NCBI GenBank assembly: GCA_022036555.1
Contig: CM039139.1
Span: 17,645,724-17,709,723, forward strand
DNA from: Microstegium vimineum
Lineage: Eukaryota; Streptophyta; Magnoliopsida; Poales; Poaceae
Length of the DNA stretch: 64,000 nt
Reading direction: 5' to 3'
Shown: positions 1 through 12,882 of the stretch, piece after piece
Layout: each line of letters opens with the position of its first letter
Position numbering within the stretch: the first letter of the stretch is position 1
Made by a program: the position numbers and the translations under genes
The notes under the pieces: generated by a model
The model's input: the letters and a program-made list of their open reading frames with translations, nothing else
Told to the model about the DNA's origin: nothing
The model's database searches: none

Positions 1-1929
1 TCTGTTGTTATTGTAGTTGTTGTTGTATCCTCCTTTGTCATTGGCGTTGAATCTTCTTTTGTTGTCCGTTGCTGCTATCATGTTGTCTTGTCTTGGTCTT
101 TTGCCATTTGGTTTAAAATCTGGTCTTTTATTTTCATGAAAATCTCGGGTGAATCTGTGTCGAGTTCTTTCTTCCGATGATATCATCTTTTCGACAACTC
201 TTTTGAAATCTTCATTGGATCACGGATTTTCGTTAAAGTAGTCTTTGAACTGCCAATTTGCTATGATTCCATCCGCAAATGTTTCTATTACTTCTCTGTC
301 GGCAATGTCATGTATTTGGGCTCTGAGTTCTCCAAATCTCCTGTAATATTCCCTCAGGGTTTCTCCTCTTCTTTGCTTTACGTTCTTCAATTCTGCCGCC
401 GTCATGGGATGTGTTATTTTTCCCGCGAAGTTGTTACAGAACGCTTCTTGCAAATCCTCCCAATATTTAATTGACCTTGGCTTTAGATTATCGAACCATT
501 GTAAAGGCATGGCTTAGAGTGCCATTGGAAAGTATAGGGCCTTGATGTCATTATTTCCTCCTGCGAGTTCAATGGATTGAGAATATACTCTTATCCATTG
601 TCTGGGTTCTACTTTTCCATTATACTTGGAGTGATTTGCTGGCTTGAATTTGTGTGGTAATTTCAACGTCTGGAGTCTCCCTGCAAAGCATGGGAATCTA
701 TCGTATTGTTCTGCTCTGTTGAAGTCTGGTGACCAATCCCTTCGATAATAGTCCATGTCTCCCATGTATTCGGATTCACCATAATCTTCTGGATAGCATT
801 GATCCCAATCCGAGTTGTTTTGTTTTACTAGCCCGAGATGTTGTTCCTGTCTTTCCGATGGTTGTGGTATCCCTGACTTCCCTAGTCTGTGGAATATCGA
901 CTTCTTGGGCGGTTGTTCTTGCTTCTCTCCTTGTCCTTCTTGAGGTGTGTTGTCGTCGGGTTGTTTATTGGGGTCTCCGTCTTCTTTGATTGGTTCGTCT
1001 GTGATTCTTTCCTCTTTAGTAAGAATATTTAGTTCTTTCGTCAATTCTTTGATTCTTTCTCTCTTTGTATTCCTCATGGATTCTCTTTCCGCCTTCTTCT
1101 TGTTGTATTCTGTCAATTCCGCCTTATATTTGATCCAAATTTGTTTTCTCTGAGCAGCTCGATTTCTCCATCCTACTCTAGCTTTGTTCTTTTTCAGCCT
1201 TGCAGTTTTGTGATCGTTGGTTTCATTGTCATCACCTTCTTCGTCGTCTGAGATATCCCCTTATGATTCATCCGATGATTTCAAGTCGGGTATTTGTGGT
1301 GGTTCTAGATAAGGTTCTAGTTTTGCCATGTATATGGTATGTATCTTCCGAGTTCTTCTCGCTTGTTGGCTTCTTGTCTTGTATGATGATCCTCGGTAAA
1401 GTCCGAGTTCTTTTCCTACTTGAAACGATAGTTCTATATCCTGGTCTTCCGTCCTTGAGGATTGGTTTGGCCAATGCACGATACATCCTTCTGGAGTTGT
1501 TGACATGATCATTCCCTCTTGGACGCCTTTCAGAGTTATGCTTCTCGTCATCTTTTTTCGGAGAAAATTTTCATATGTATATGTAGAATTGTGTAGCCCA
1601 TATAAACTCGAGTTCTTGATTGCTTCCGAGTTGTTCTTGTCTTTGACTGGAGTTCGGTTACGTGTTCCGACTCGATTTGTGATTGGTTTTCTCTTGACAG
1701 CCTTGGAATCGTCATACAGTGATGTCTCCTTTTCCGAGTCGGTTTCGTATCCCTCCTCGTCTGCTGGTCTGGTTGGTTTTGAAATTGTGAGATTTCACGT
1801 CTTTTGAATCAGTCCTTGAAGATCTTGATCAACTCCTTTTTCTCGGAGTCGGCCTTGAATCTTTCCATCGTCGCTGATCTTGCAGATCCATGATCCGAAG
1901 ATCAATGTTGATTTCGTCGACTTCGTCAT
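1..1929 (-). pseudogene. Ty3/gypsy gag, broken by in-frame stops
   Basis: One minus-strand frame stays coding-like from an ATG at 1929-1927 to the window edge but is cut by TGA at 1795-1797, TAA at 1261-1263, TAA at 514-516 and TGA at 220-222. The part between about 220 and 560 carries the recognisable gag (capsid-like) domain. Upstream of it is a charged linker rich in Lys, Glu and Gln, and downstream is a basic Asn/Arg/Lys-rich tail. All breaks are nonsense changes in the same frame, not frameshifts, which fits ordinary decay of a silent element. No intact protein can be made. Confidence 0.8.
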
Positions 1930-1996
1930 CTTGAGGTCGTGGTCTACCAAGCTTTCGAGAAAAAATTCGCCGAAAGCCCCTACCTGACGCGCCAGT

Positions 1997-2467
1997 TGTC
2001 GATGTTTTACCACCGATAGCCTGCCATGAGGTTACCCGAGATAGTAGTTCGTGCCTCGGCGAATAGTGAAACCTTGATGGTTGGACACGTAGGGACACAT
2101 GATTTATACTGGTTCAGGCCCTCGACAAGGTCGAGTAATAACCTTACGTCCAGTTGAGTCGTTTGTTATTGCTCTTGATCGTAATACAAGGTGTTGTGTG
2201 TCGCTCTGTGTATCGGATGTTGCGTAGTATGTAGGAATTGTTTTTGGGTGATACCTTCACTAGCCCTTTATAGTCCAGGAACTGGTCGAGGGTTGCTCTA
2301 ATCCTACTTGGTTACGAACTTAGAGTTCTAAGCTACGCTTCGGTCTTGTCGTCCCTACCGAGTAGAATTCGGTTTCTTCTGTCCGTCTTCCTTTGTGGGC
2401 CGAGGAAAAGAGTCCCAAAGCTTAGGTAAGCCGGTCCCTGGGTACCCTATAGGATATCCCATCGACA
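1997..2467 (-). repeat. LTR of the Ty3/gypsy element
   Basis: A 471-bp long terminal repeat bounded by TGTCGATG at 1997 and CATCGACA at 2460-2467, with the primer-binding-like site immediately inside. On the minus strand a TATA-like CTATAAAG lies at about 2265-2272, a plausible element promoter. The partner LTR is off the window, so LTR-to-LTR divergence and the target-site duplication cannot be checked. Confidence 0.8.
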
Positions 2468-3180
2468 AGTACTCGAACTTGTTTGTTAAACTCACAAATC
2501 AATTGTTTATGTCCTCAAACTTGTTCTATGTGTCATTTAAGTCCATAGACTCGCAAATCGTCCACTTAGGTTCTAAAACTTGTTCGGTGGTGTTATCCTA
2601 GTTTCTAAATTGCAATTCACATGTTTAGGTCCTCAAATTTTCTCAATTACGTCACCATGGTCCCTAAATGCTTTAAACTTGTAAATTCAATAAAAATAAT
2701 AAATCCCATCTTATTATACTCTTGATAACATGTACTTTGAATAATAAAAAGCCTTTTGGTTTTGATACTAGTGTTTTTAAAAAATACAATAAAAGTCTTA
2801 AATCACGCGTGAGGCAAATAAAGACTTTTAGTTTTGATATTAATTTTAAAAACACGTGTGAGACAAATAAAAACTTTCAGTTTTGATTTAGAGCCTTAGA
2901 TGACAATAAATAGATGACATCAAAATGAATGCCCATTGAGGTAGGAACATGTTGTTCTAACTTTGTGTCCGTGTGTGCTAAAGTGCCACTTTGGTTGGTT
3001 GCTTGTTTTATAGCATGAACCGATCACACCATTACTGGATCTCGTATTTTTTTTTGTTTATGTTACATATTTATGCTAACATATGGCACATGAATCTATC
3101 TAGGTCTTTAGCGGATCGATCATGTCCAATCATCTAGGGTAGCTAACTGTGCTCATGTCGGTAACCGTTTTTCTGCTATC
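2468..3180. other. gene-free, AT-rich spacer
   Basis: No supported gene. Between 2470 and 2690 a phrase like 'cctcaaacttg...cacaaatc' recurs several times in degenerate form, suggesting an old short-period repeat. From 2690 to 2890 two partly repeated AT-rich blocks around 'ttttggttttgata' and 'ttttagttttgata' lie about 75 bp apart. Confidence 0.5.
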
Positions 3181-3480
3181 ACCGCTGAACCAACACAAAG
3201 AGGATAATTGTTGATTCCTTTCAGTTTGCACTAGGTAGTTGCTCTGTTTGTGTTTTCGTTGCTAGCGGTAGAACTAAATAGCACTTGTTGCTTTTCTGTT
3301 ACCACTGCTTAACCAAACAAAAAGTCTAACAATTGATTCTTTTTTCGTTGCTATTGTTATCATTGCTGAACCAAACAAAGATGTTAACTATTGATTCTCT
3401 TTCTATTGCCATTAGATAGCCGCTTCTTTTTGCGTTAGGGTTGTCGGTGGTGAAACTAAACAGTACCTCACACACTTGTG
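3181..3480. repeat. degenerate ~60-bp-period tandem repeat
   Basis: Related segments begin near 3181, 3241, 3301, 3361 and 3421. The recurring core is 'gctgaaccaaacaaag' followed about 10 bases later by 'aactattgattct' and then 'tttcgttgc'. The 3301 and 3361 units are the best matched; those at 3241 and 3421 are weak. No protein is encoded. Confidence 0.5.
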
Positions 3481-4167
3481 ATAACTTTTAATACTTCGCC
3501 ATCTATGATGCTATTATCATCGTCAACCTCATACGTTAAGTTAGGAATTTGGATCTAGAACTGATTCTGATTCCAATTGTTACGAGGACTGACCATACTC
3601 ATGACTCATGCACCTCACTTTACAAATTACAATCCACACGCAAATTTCCGAAAAATCCAACCCAAAAACCCCCATTTCCACGCGCATCTAGCAAGTCCCT
3701 ACCGCATAGCACGGTGGATGCCCGCGCGAACCCAAAAAGGCCCACGCGGCCACTCCACAACGAAGTGTTTGAGACGTTTGCCCGGCGCATCCCTACGGCG
3801 GCACGGCCCAAACCAAACGCCGACCCGAACCGCACGTCTCCTCCCCCTCCCCAACACAACCCTCCCCTTTGTCTTCCCCTCCCTCTCCTCACGCCGACCA
3901 CTCCCTTCCTCATCGCCGCCGCCGCCGCTTACTCATCCCCACAACTGCATCGATCCATCGCTCGCGCTAGGTTTTCGGCTCGACCCCCTCCTGGGGCTCC
4001 ACCGGCCTGGCTCGATTCGTGCCGAGGGCGGTTGCTCCGAGCTCTTAGCCACCCGTCGCCGCTGTAGCCCGCTGCTGCGGGGGTGCTCTGCCGTCGGCTG
4101 AGTCTGGTGTCGGGGACTAGGGTTTTGGGTCCGCCAGGCGGAGGAGGGTGCATTGGTTGGCGCGCGC

Positions 4168-7100
4168 ATGGGGATGGTGCCCAACGGGCTCCTGCCCCGG
4201 GGCGTCCGCCGGGGTGACGCGGCGGCTCGACCCCGAGCGCTGGGCGGTCGCTGAAGACCACACGGCGGAGTTGATCGCGAGCATCCAGCCCAACGCGTAC
4301 TCCGAGGGGCGGAGGCTGGCCGTGTACCACTACGTGCGGCGGCTCATCATGAACTGCCTCTCCTGCCAGGTAGGGTACCTGCTTACCAAGTGGTCCGATT
4401 GCCCACCACAGATAGCAGTGGAGATTAGTATCTGCCTGAAGTAGAACGCTCTTAGATGGCGGCGACGACTGCTGTGTGGATGCTTAGATGAGACTGCTAC
4501 TTTAGAACTGGCTAGCGTAATAATCGATGTTTTACTTTCTGTTTGTTATTTAAATGTCTGTCTGAGCGACTGAAGCTTATTCTGGAGAGAGTGCTCATTG
4601 GAAATGGTAGCTTATGGTTCCAGAGGGCCTCTGGTCACTTAACACCAATGCTTCGGATCTGATACTTGTTTTGAAGCATGAAGCTTTCATACTATGGGGA
4701 TGACTGGGAAAAAGTAATCTGTGCATTAGGGAATAGCATGAAGAGAGATCCTGGATAGTGTATAGTTGAACTGTATTCCCCTCTTTATGCACATTCCTGT
4801 GACATGAGGTGTATGAAAATCCTATTTAATTGACTGATAGTTATAAATCAATAGCCATATGTGGCTGTATGAAAATTCTGGCTTGTCTGTTGGGATGAGC
4901 ATTTGCTGTGCAGCCTATGAAGCAGTGTAATAAATAGCGGGCCATGCGCATTTAGCGGCAGGGCTTTCTTGAGGCTAAGACCCAGCTATAGCGGGCTTAA
5001 ACAGCTAAACTGAACGTGAGTACAAATAGCGGTGAACTGCTCAAAGTAGCTATAGCTGGATATTTATTTCCTTGCTAGGGCTTCATGCTTCTTTGATGAT
5101 TGAAATAGATTGTTTGTCTTTTGCATGTCGGGGGGGGGGGGGGGGGGGGGGGGCACTAGCATTTTGGACGTGCCTGTTCTTATCTTCAGCGTCCAGTTAT
5201 CAAGTTGACTTTATATGCTTCACAGAGAATTGGTCTCTTCCTCTCTGCAGGTTTTTACCTTTGGGTCGGTCCCTCTCAAGACTTACTTACCTGATGGTGA
5301 CATTGATGTCACTGCTTTTAGTAATAGTGAAGAATTAAAGGAGATTTGGGCAAATGTTGTCCGGGATGCATTGGAGCGTGAAGAGAAGAATGAAAATGCT
5401 GAATTTAATGTAAAAGAAGTCCAGTATATTCAGGCAGAGGTATTTTTCCCTGTGATATCTCTTTTAGTTGCTGTATAAGCATCATAGAATCTCAATACGG
5501 GGTTACACCTCTGCTAAATGTGTACCTATAATAGAGTTTTAATTAGCATCATGGGCTCATGGCTGCATTTACGACTTCATGATTGTGTCGAAGTTATTAC
5601 CAGAAGTTTCCTATTGCCATATGAATCTATATAGAACAGAGAGTAACAAAATATCTTAGTAAAACTTTAGTTTAGTATGTGGTCGTTGCTCCTTTAATAC
5701 AGTTCTTTGCAGAATGTAGTGTGGGAAAAATCACTATGCTAATATACTATTAAATTTTAGGAGGATTATGTTTTTGAAGACACTACTAGCATCAGCCTTA
5801 GTTCTTAGTACAGAAAAATGCATCTGATATTCTTTTTCTTGCTCCCTCCCCTTGTCTTCTTTCGGGGAATGTACCATGTCTAAGGATTTGCCACATATTT
5901 TTTTCATACATTTGTGTCATTCTTGCATGTTTCATGTATCATGTACAGGTCAAGATTATAAAGTGTCTTGTGGAAAACATTGTTGTTGACATCTCATTTA
6001 ATCAAGTCGGTGGACTATGCACACTATGTTTTCTTGAACAGGTGTGTTCTTACTTTCCAAATCCAGCTTAATTTGTATATGCAGAGCATTTGCTTGAAAC
6101 TTTACCATTTATATCTTATATAATCCTGTAAAAAATTTGTGTTGGCTTGGTTCGGCTGTTCAAATATAATTGATTTTCTGCCTATATTTGCTTCTAATTA
6201 TTCTGCATTTTAATAGATTGACAATTTGATCAGCCGAAACCATTTATTCAAGAGGAGTATCATATTGATAAAGGCATGGTGTTTCTACGAGAGTCGTATT
6301 CTTGGAGCTCACCATGGTCTTATATCTACTTATGCATTGGAGACACTTGTTCTGTACATATTTCATATATTCAACAACTCTTTCACCGGACCTCTTGAGG
6401 TGACTTTACTTTCTTGTCTTTTATACGTATCCTGACATGAAACCAGTGCTTATTTTCTATTTGTGCATGTGCAGGTGTTGTACCGCTTCTTGGAATTTTT
6501 TAGCAACTTTGATTGGGAGAGATTTTGTTTGAGCTTGTGGGGCCCAGTTCCTATTAGTTCACTTCCAGATATGACTGGTAATCCATACGTATAGCTTTGT
6601 TTTTATAGATCAATGCTTGATTGAGACATGGACGTTTTGATCATTCATGTTACATCATGCAGCGGAACCCCCACGGATGGACAGTGGTGAATTGTTGCTG
6701 AATAAGTCATTCCTGGATACTTGTAGTTCTGAATATGGAGTTGTGCCTCGCACCCAGGAGAACCAGGGTCAACCATTTGTTTCAAAACATTTTAATGTTA
6801 TTGATCCTTTACGTACTAACAACAATCTCGGAAGAAGTGTCAGTAAAGGTAACTATGAAGTAGGAGCATGCTTTAAGATTTATCTTACTGGTGAATTGAA
6901 CAGAGTAAAATGTTCTTTGGTAGTTTGGCTTCATTTATTTTCATACAATTGATGGTGTGCTGTGTTTCATTTAATGATTTTAACTGTGAATCTGTGATTC
7001 TGTGGTATTTGTAATGTTAGACGACTATATCTATACGTGGTAATTGATTGCTAGTTTGCTATCTCAGTGTTTGGCTGTTCCAATTTTTTTTTGCTTCTTT

Positions 7101-10100
7101 TGTATGGGGAATTTTGTGGCAGTATTCTTTTGCTGTCACAGTAGCTGTTTGATTGTTAGCATAATTAAGAAACTATACTTTGAGATTTAATCAGTTTAAC
7201 TCGTTATGGCGCATTGTCTGTTAGCTGAAGTGTTTGGTCAAAACTCTGAAGTCCCCATAATCGTAACTCATTCTAGTTTGTGTCCTGGTGGAATGTCACT
7301 GTTCTCCAGATATATGCATGAAAATTTTCTAGCAAATCAACCTAATATTGGCAATAAGAATTTCATTCTTTTCATATGCTGTAACAGGTCCTCTGTAGCT
7401 GTAGTTTACTTTGTTTTCTGGTCTATTCTGGTCTGTCTAGCTATGCTAAACCTCGTGTCGAAGCTATATGCTGTCACCAGTCCTCTGTTGCATGTTAATC
7501 ATTATGTGAGTATATAATTTGAATGTTGTGATCCAATCTTGTTAGTGCTAACTTGACAATATCTTTTGGCCTAAATAATCCCTGCCGAGCCAGCAATTTT
7601 AAGCTCCACGCATTCCCTCCTTGGTAGATTTCATTAACTAGAAATTTCTTGTCTAATTGGTAAGAAATCCAAACGGGCCTTAAACAGCAACTAGGTGCTC
7701 TTACTTTATTTTGGGTTTGTTACAATTCATGTCAATACTGATACCATTTTGTAAGAATGTGGCCCATAATAGATTTTCCTTAGCAGTTTTATGATGTCAC
7801 ACATATTAACTGTTACATGTATTGACCTTTTGAGTATGCTAATTAAGGGCAGCGTACTTTGTTTAATTCTTAATGTGACAATTCTTCCTTGTGCTCTTTA
7901 CTCGGAAAAGAACTCTTGTCATTACTTTATCTTCTTATCCCTTTGTTGCTATGTCCAGTCTCTTAATAAGATGTGTTCAGTGAAAAGTTTTGGTTTTGCA
8001 GGAAATTTCTTTAGAATACGCAGTGCTTTTGCGTACGGGGCGAAAAGGCTTGGGAAGTTACTTGAATGTCCAAAAGAAGATTTAATTGCTGAATTAAACC
8101 AGTCCTTCACAAATACATGGATAAGACATGGGAGTGGCAGTCGTCCTGATGTGCCTACCCCAAGTCTAGTTGATGTGCGGCCTATGAAGGTTGTTCCTTC
8201 TGTAGTGTCAAGCAGTCAGAGAAGTGTAACAGCATTCAAGAAAAAGGTTGAAAATCCTAAGCTTCATGCTAATCAGGATAATCTTCGTCCGAATCAAGAT
8301 AATCCCATTGAAGTTAGTCACATTTATACTGACCCTTCTCAGCCAATTCACAAAAATGACATACATTATCGTAATCTGCCAAGAGGAGTTAATCCTTCAG
8401 TTTCTCATGTTCGTCACCAAAAAAATTATACACCACAAGGCAATGCTAAGGTCTCTGAACAGCTTGAAAGAAATAACTCAGCTGGATTGATGCAAAGTGA
8501 AAGGGAGAAGAGAGTGCCAAATGGTCTCTTTGTCATTGACAGAAATGGGCAGAACAGGTCTGGATTTGTAAGAACCCGATCAAGTCCTGAACTCACAGAC
8601 TCTTCTGCTGAAGGGTTTCGTGGAAGGCGGACTACTGCAGTTGGTATGGAAAAATCTTTGGCTGTTGATTACAGCAGCAGAAGAAACATCTTGGTTCCAG
8701 AAGTGTCTAGCAACCACAGCACTAAGTCTTCACAGGATGAATCAGTGTCTTCCTTGAACAGTTCATCTCACCCTACTGCAATGGAAGCTTCTGACTCAAA
8801 TAGTGTTTCAAGTAGCTATCGTGATGATAATGGTTTTGTGATGAATGAAGAACTCCCTTCTGTTTCTGAATCATCGGATATGCACCATGATGAACAAGTT
8901 CTGGTTAATTTAATGGAATCTGTAAAGTTACATGGATTCAATGGACAAATTCAATTACCAATGCAAATACCTTCTCATATGTCTGTAGCACATCCCCCTT
9001 TACTGGCTCCAACAACTTTTTCACAAAAGCATTTGGCTGGGGTTCCACCAGCTAACTTAATTGGGACACCATGGTTACCCAATATGCAGTTCCTGCATGG
9101 ATTTGTTCCACCTATGGGCCATTACATACACAATCCAAATTTTGCACCAAACATTGAGGATGGTACTGAGACTGAAAAGCCTAATACATCAGATGTGAAT
9201 CATGATGCTGGCAAAACTTGGCAAGAGTATGGTGTTGGGTTTGCTAGACAGTTTGATCCTGAAGCAAGAGATCCTCACATCTATGGTATTGATGGCAAAG
9301 AACATTCCTCTTTGCCTAATGGTGTACCAGGTGCTCCTTTGGAAAGGCAGATGAAATCTACTGTTGAGAATAATGGTGTAGATGATGAAACTTATACTGG
9401 CATGTTCCAAAACCATACAAGTAGAGAAGCTGGTGTAGATTACTCTAAGAGGAGTGGCTATGTGAATGTTCCTTCTTCACATGCCAGTTCATCCAAAGGC
9501 AAAACTTCGGATTCGAGCTCATGGGATGAAATGACTGTAAATACAACAAGACCACCAAGAGAAAAATGGGGGAAAAGATCTGCCTTTGCGGCACCTGCCA
9601 CTACCACACATGGCAAGACTGGGTGGCAGATGGGAAATACCACTGAGCATCTCCCTGAAGTTAATGATGACCCAAGAAATGGGACAGTGGTACCAATCAC
9701 CACTGAAGCTTCTGAGATAGTAACAGGGTCTGATTCTTTTTCAACACAATCAAGAACTAGTCAAGTACCAAATGATTTTGATCCATCACAAATTGGCATG
9801 CCAAATCCAATGTTTGCACCTTTTCTTATTGGATCACCACAGCATAGGCAAGCTGATAGCTCTGGACTTACTTTTGTTCCAACAGGTCCACCAGTTCCTT
9901 TTGTTGTGCTCCCATTTGTTCCTGGGAATAACGATGGTTCTGGTCCCCAGTTTGAGAGAAGTGAAGGAATTGATCAGCTTCCTGCCAATACTGTAGGTCA
10001 ATTTTTTGGTTCACTTAATGATGTTCACCAACAGGATTCCAGTAATACCTCAACAGTATCATCCAGTACTATGACTGAGCCATCTGGTGAACCCAAGCCT

Positions 10101-12882
10101 GACATCTTGAATAGTGATTTTATCAGCCATTGGCATAATTTACAGTATGGGCGACTCTGCCAGAATCCTCGTCCCATGGGTCCTGTTCTATACCCTGTTC
10201 CGGTGCCTCCAATGTATTTACAGGGCCATGCTCCATGGGATGGGCCTGGAAGACCAGCTGCACCAAATGTTAACTGGACCCAAATGGTGGGCGGTCAACG
10301 AGTATTTCCTGTGATGCCTGTACAACCGGCTACAGAAAGAACTGGTGTTCTCCAGCACTATGGTGAAGATGCACCCAGATACCGTGGAGGCACAGGAACC
10401 TACTTGCCAAATCCTGTAAGAACCTAATATTTCTTTCAGTATCTTGTATCATGCATAGAGAGCCTGTTAGTGATAATATATTGTGGAAAAAAACTGAACA
10501 AGGTTGATCCTTTATTGTATTACAGCATTGCAATTTTAATACGTGGTTAGCTGAGAACATCAACTTACCAATGTACTTATAAACTTTGCTTTCTAAATTT
10601 CATACTAATTCCAGCTTGTTGCACAGCTGTTATGGGCTTGAGATTGTTGGCCATCCATGCCCTGTTCTTTAACAATCTAGTTCAAAAAGGTTACACCATC
10701 AGAAATAAATTTGTCGTATATCTTATTGCATAGAGTGAGGACTGTAAGGTCCATGTTTATCTAGAGGCTGGGAGGACATAATTGACTCATTGAAAATGTG
10801 ATTGGATGGGTTTTCATCATCCCATCCATTTCGAATTTATTTCCACTCTTCTTTATTTTCTTTTCCTTTCTTTTTACTGAATTTTAGGATTTATCCCATC
10901 AATCCAAACCTGCAAATGCCCCTTTAGATGATTCAATTGCTCAACTCGTGATTGTAACTATTCATAGTTCTGTTGGATTCTGTCAGTTTGGTAAAAATTC
11001 AAAGTTTTAACTTGCTAATAACTAATATGATCTATAGAAGTCTACCTGCCAAATTGATGTGAAGATTCCCTTTATCTTGGCATGAGTATCTTAGAGCCTG
11101 AGGCTCAGAGCCTGGGCATAAGCAGTGGCTGTTTTGTATCAGCTTGCTAGCTTTGAATTGCTTATTGGTGAAATTGGTCTTTGCTAGTTCTAGCTTGTTT
11201 TAATAACATTATCCAAAATCATCATGCTGAAGTTCGTGTGCTAGGAGCAGTTTTGCTATCCTGTAACCATGAATTAATAGTTTTGGTGCTTCTGAGCACT
11301 GAAGGAGGATGCACCCTTGATGAACTTGACTAGAATTACTCGATCCACCAAAAAACACCCTTTCTTTCCAACTAAGCCTTCTTTCTTTAATGGTCTTTAA
11401 TCAACTCGAAAGCCATGTGTTACTCACCAACAGCATGGATATTAACTTTGTGGCCTTTAGGTTGGACCTTCTTTAAGGCCAACCTAGGCCTTGCAATGCT
11501 CACTAATAAGCTTCGAAATGTTCATGTTAACATTGTCCAATTCATGTACCCCTCCCTCCCCCCCCCAACTGTGCACTGATAATGGTTAAGGTGCACATAC
11601 TAGAATAGTGCAATGATTGAAAATGTTTAATCACCAATATATGAATCACAACCTAACTGTACACTGATATTGGACTTTTGAGTTGCCACATGAAGAAAAC
11701 TGAGTCCATTTCGTGACTGAAGTAAGATACTTAGAATCTAGAAGTCATTTAGGACATGATTGTGATTACCAAGGAGTCATTAATAGGATACATTTTCCCC
11801 TGTCTGCCCTATTAAATAGAGTTGCGGGCGCTCTCTTTATGTGAAAATTTCCAAGCTCATCTGGTTATCGGGGCGCGGCGTGAGCCCTGAGATCTTGAGT
11901 TCCAAACTCAGCAGACGCAGTTTTTTTGCCGTCGCTTCTTTTTGCCATTAAATGACTCAACAGACGAAGCGACACCCAGAGGGCAAAACAGTCCGACTCA
12001 CGCCCGCGGCCGCCTGGTGATTTCCTTTCCTTCGCGCCCCTCCATTCCCAGAACGACTACTAAAAGCTATACGGAGGGAGTATATTACTGGATTATGTGT
12101 GATGTAGGTTTTCTTATGGTAGGTCTACATTCTGTTCGTCTTGGGTCATGGCACTTTGATTTCCATGTTTTGCAAGAGATAGATTTATTAAGCAATGATT
12201 TATGAAATTGATAGTCTGGACTGTGGAATACTAAGCTGTCAATTTTATGGCTTCTGTTCAGAAGGTTCCTTATAGGGAGCGGCACTCAAATTCAAGAAAC
12301 TACAGAGGAGGTTATAATGGTGATAGGGGTGATTATAGTGATAGGGAGGGAAGCTGGATAAACTCAAAACAACGAAATCCAAACCGCAGCTATGGACGTA
12401 GCCAGTCAGAGAGGTCTGGCATGAGGTCTGATAGACAGGTCACTGATGAGAGTCACTCTGACAGACAACGGCGAACTTATAGAAATGACTCGTACCGGCA
12501 TGAGGCAAGCTCTCAGTATCTTGTGCAGGGCCAACCTTTTGGATCCACAAGCTCTATGCGCAAACCAGGAAACACAGCGCATGGGGTTTATACACCACCA
12601 TCTACGCCTTCAAATGGTGCCACTGCTTTATCTGGCCCTCCAGGACCACCATTTTTTATGGTATACTCTTATGAACAAGGCTCAAATCATGGTGCTTCCT
12701 CATCTGACCCAATTGAATTTGGATCTCTTGGGCCACTTCCTGCAGCAGATGGTGATGACATACCAAGGTCAACACGCCAAGTAATGCCTAATGGGTTTTA
12801 TGGACAAAGACGTGGTCCATATAGGGGTGGTTCCTCTCATTCATCTCCTGATCAACCATCCTCACCTCAGCCTCGTCGGTAA
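4168..12882 (+). CDS. nucleotidyltransferase-fold protein (PAP/OAS1 substrate-binding superfamily), ~1,330 aa, 8 exons
   Basis: Exons by GT-AG junctions and phase: 4168-4369, 5251-5439, 5949-6041, 6217-6399, 6475-6577, 6663-6848, 8002-10415, 12262-12882 (stop TAA). Exon 2 carries the nucleotidyltransferase signature, a GS pair followed by the metal-binding DID about 12 residues on (roughly residues 70-90); exon 3 adds a further Asp in a VVDIS strand. Exons 4-6 form the helical PAP/OAS1 substrate-binding part. The long exon 7 is Ser/Asn/Pro/Gly-rich and looks disordered. Exon 8 is Arg/Ser/Gly-rich, like RNA-binding tails. By family this may be a non-canonical poly(A)/nucleotide-adding enzyme or a catalytic relative acting on RNA; the substrate is unknown. 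Oddity: the first ATG (4168) is out of frame with the rest of exon 1, with a break near the CCCCGGGG run at 4195-4202. A partial copy lies at 30421-44751. Confidence 0.85.
5130..5153 (+). repeat. 24-base poly-G tract in intron 1
   Basis: Twenty-four consecutive G residues lie about 100 bases before the exon 2 acceptor. The duplicated copy has the matching tract at 31048-31082, longer but interrupted by a T and an A. Such a run could form G-quadruplex on the transcript strand and is also a likely place for length errors. Confidence 0.9.
11852..11930 (+). mobile_element. possible tRNA-derived SINE head in last intron
   Basis: 'AAGCTCATCTGGTTA' resembles an RNA polymerase III A box as in tRNA heads, and 'TTGAGTTCCAAACTC' about 35 bases downstream resembles a degenerate B box. 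A run of seven T follows. Spacing and order fit a tRNA-derived SINE. No clear poly-A tail or target-site duplication was seen, so this is tentative. Confidence 0.35.

Larger units (their letters stand above)
1..2467 (-). mobile_element. Ty3/gypsy LTR retrotransposon, 5' part (runs off window start)
   Basis: Read on the minus strand, this holds one LTR (2467 down to 1997), a primer-binding-site-like stretch directly after it (TGGCGCGTCAGGTAGGGG, read leftwards from 1995), and a gag region that continues past base 1. The LTR begins and ends with the inverted pair TGTCGATG/CATCGACA. The gag domain has the plant Ty3/gypsy retrotransposon_gag pattern (W.D L..F...F.G, then LR.Y..RF..L...I). Pol and the second LTR lie outside the window. 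At least four in-frame stops break gag, so the copy is dead. Lineage within gypsy (Tat-like is my guess) is inferred only from gag. Confidence 0.85.

Noticed and set aside
1..2467. Functional gypsy element
   Set aside because: Four in-frame stops in gag within 1.6 kb.
3549..4101. Two overlapping ~170-codon frames before the nucleotidyltransferase gene
   Set aside because: They lie in the C-rich promoter/leader, overlap each other in different frames and have no domain.
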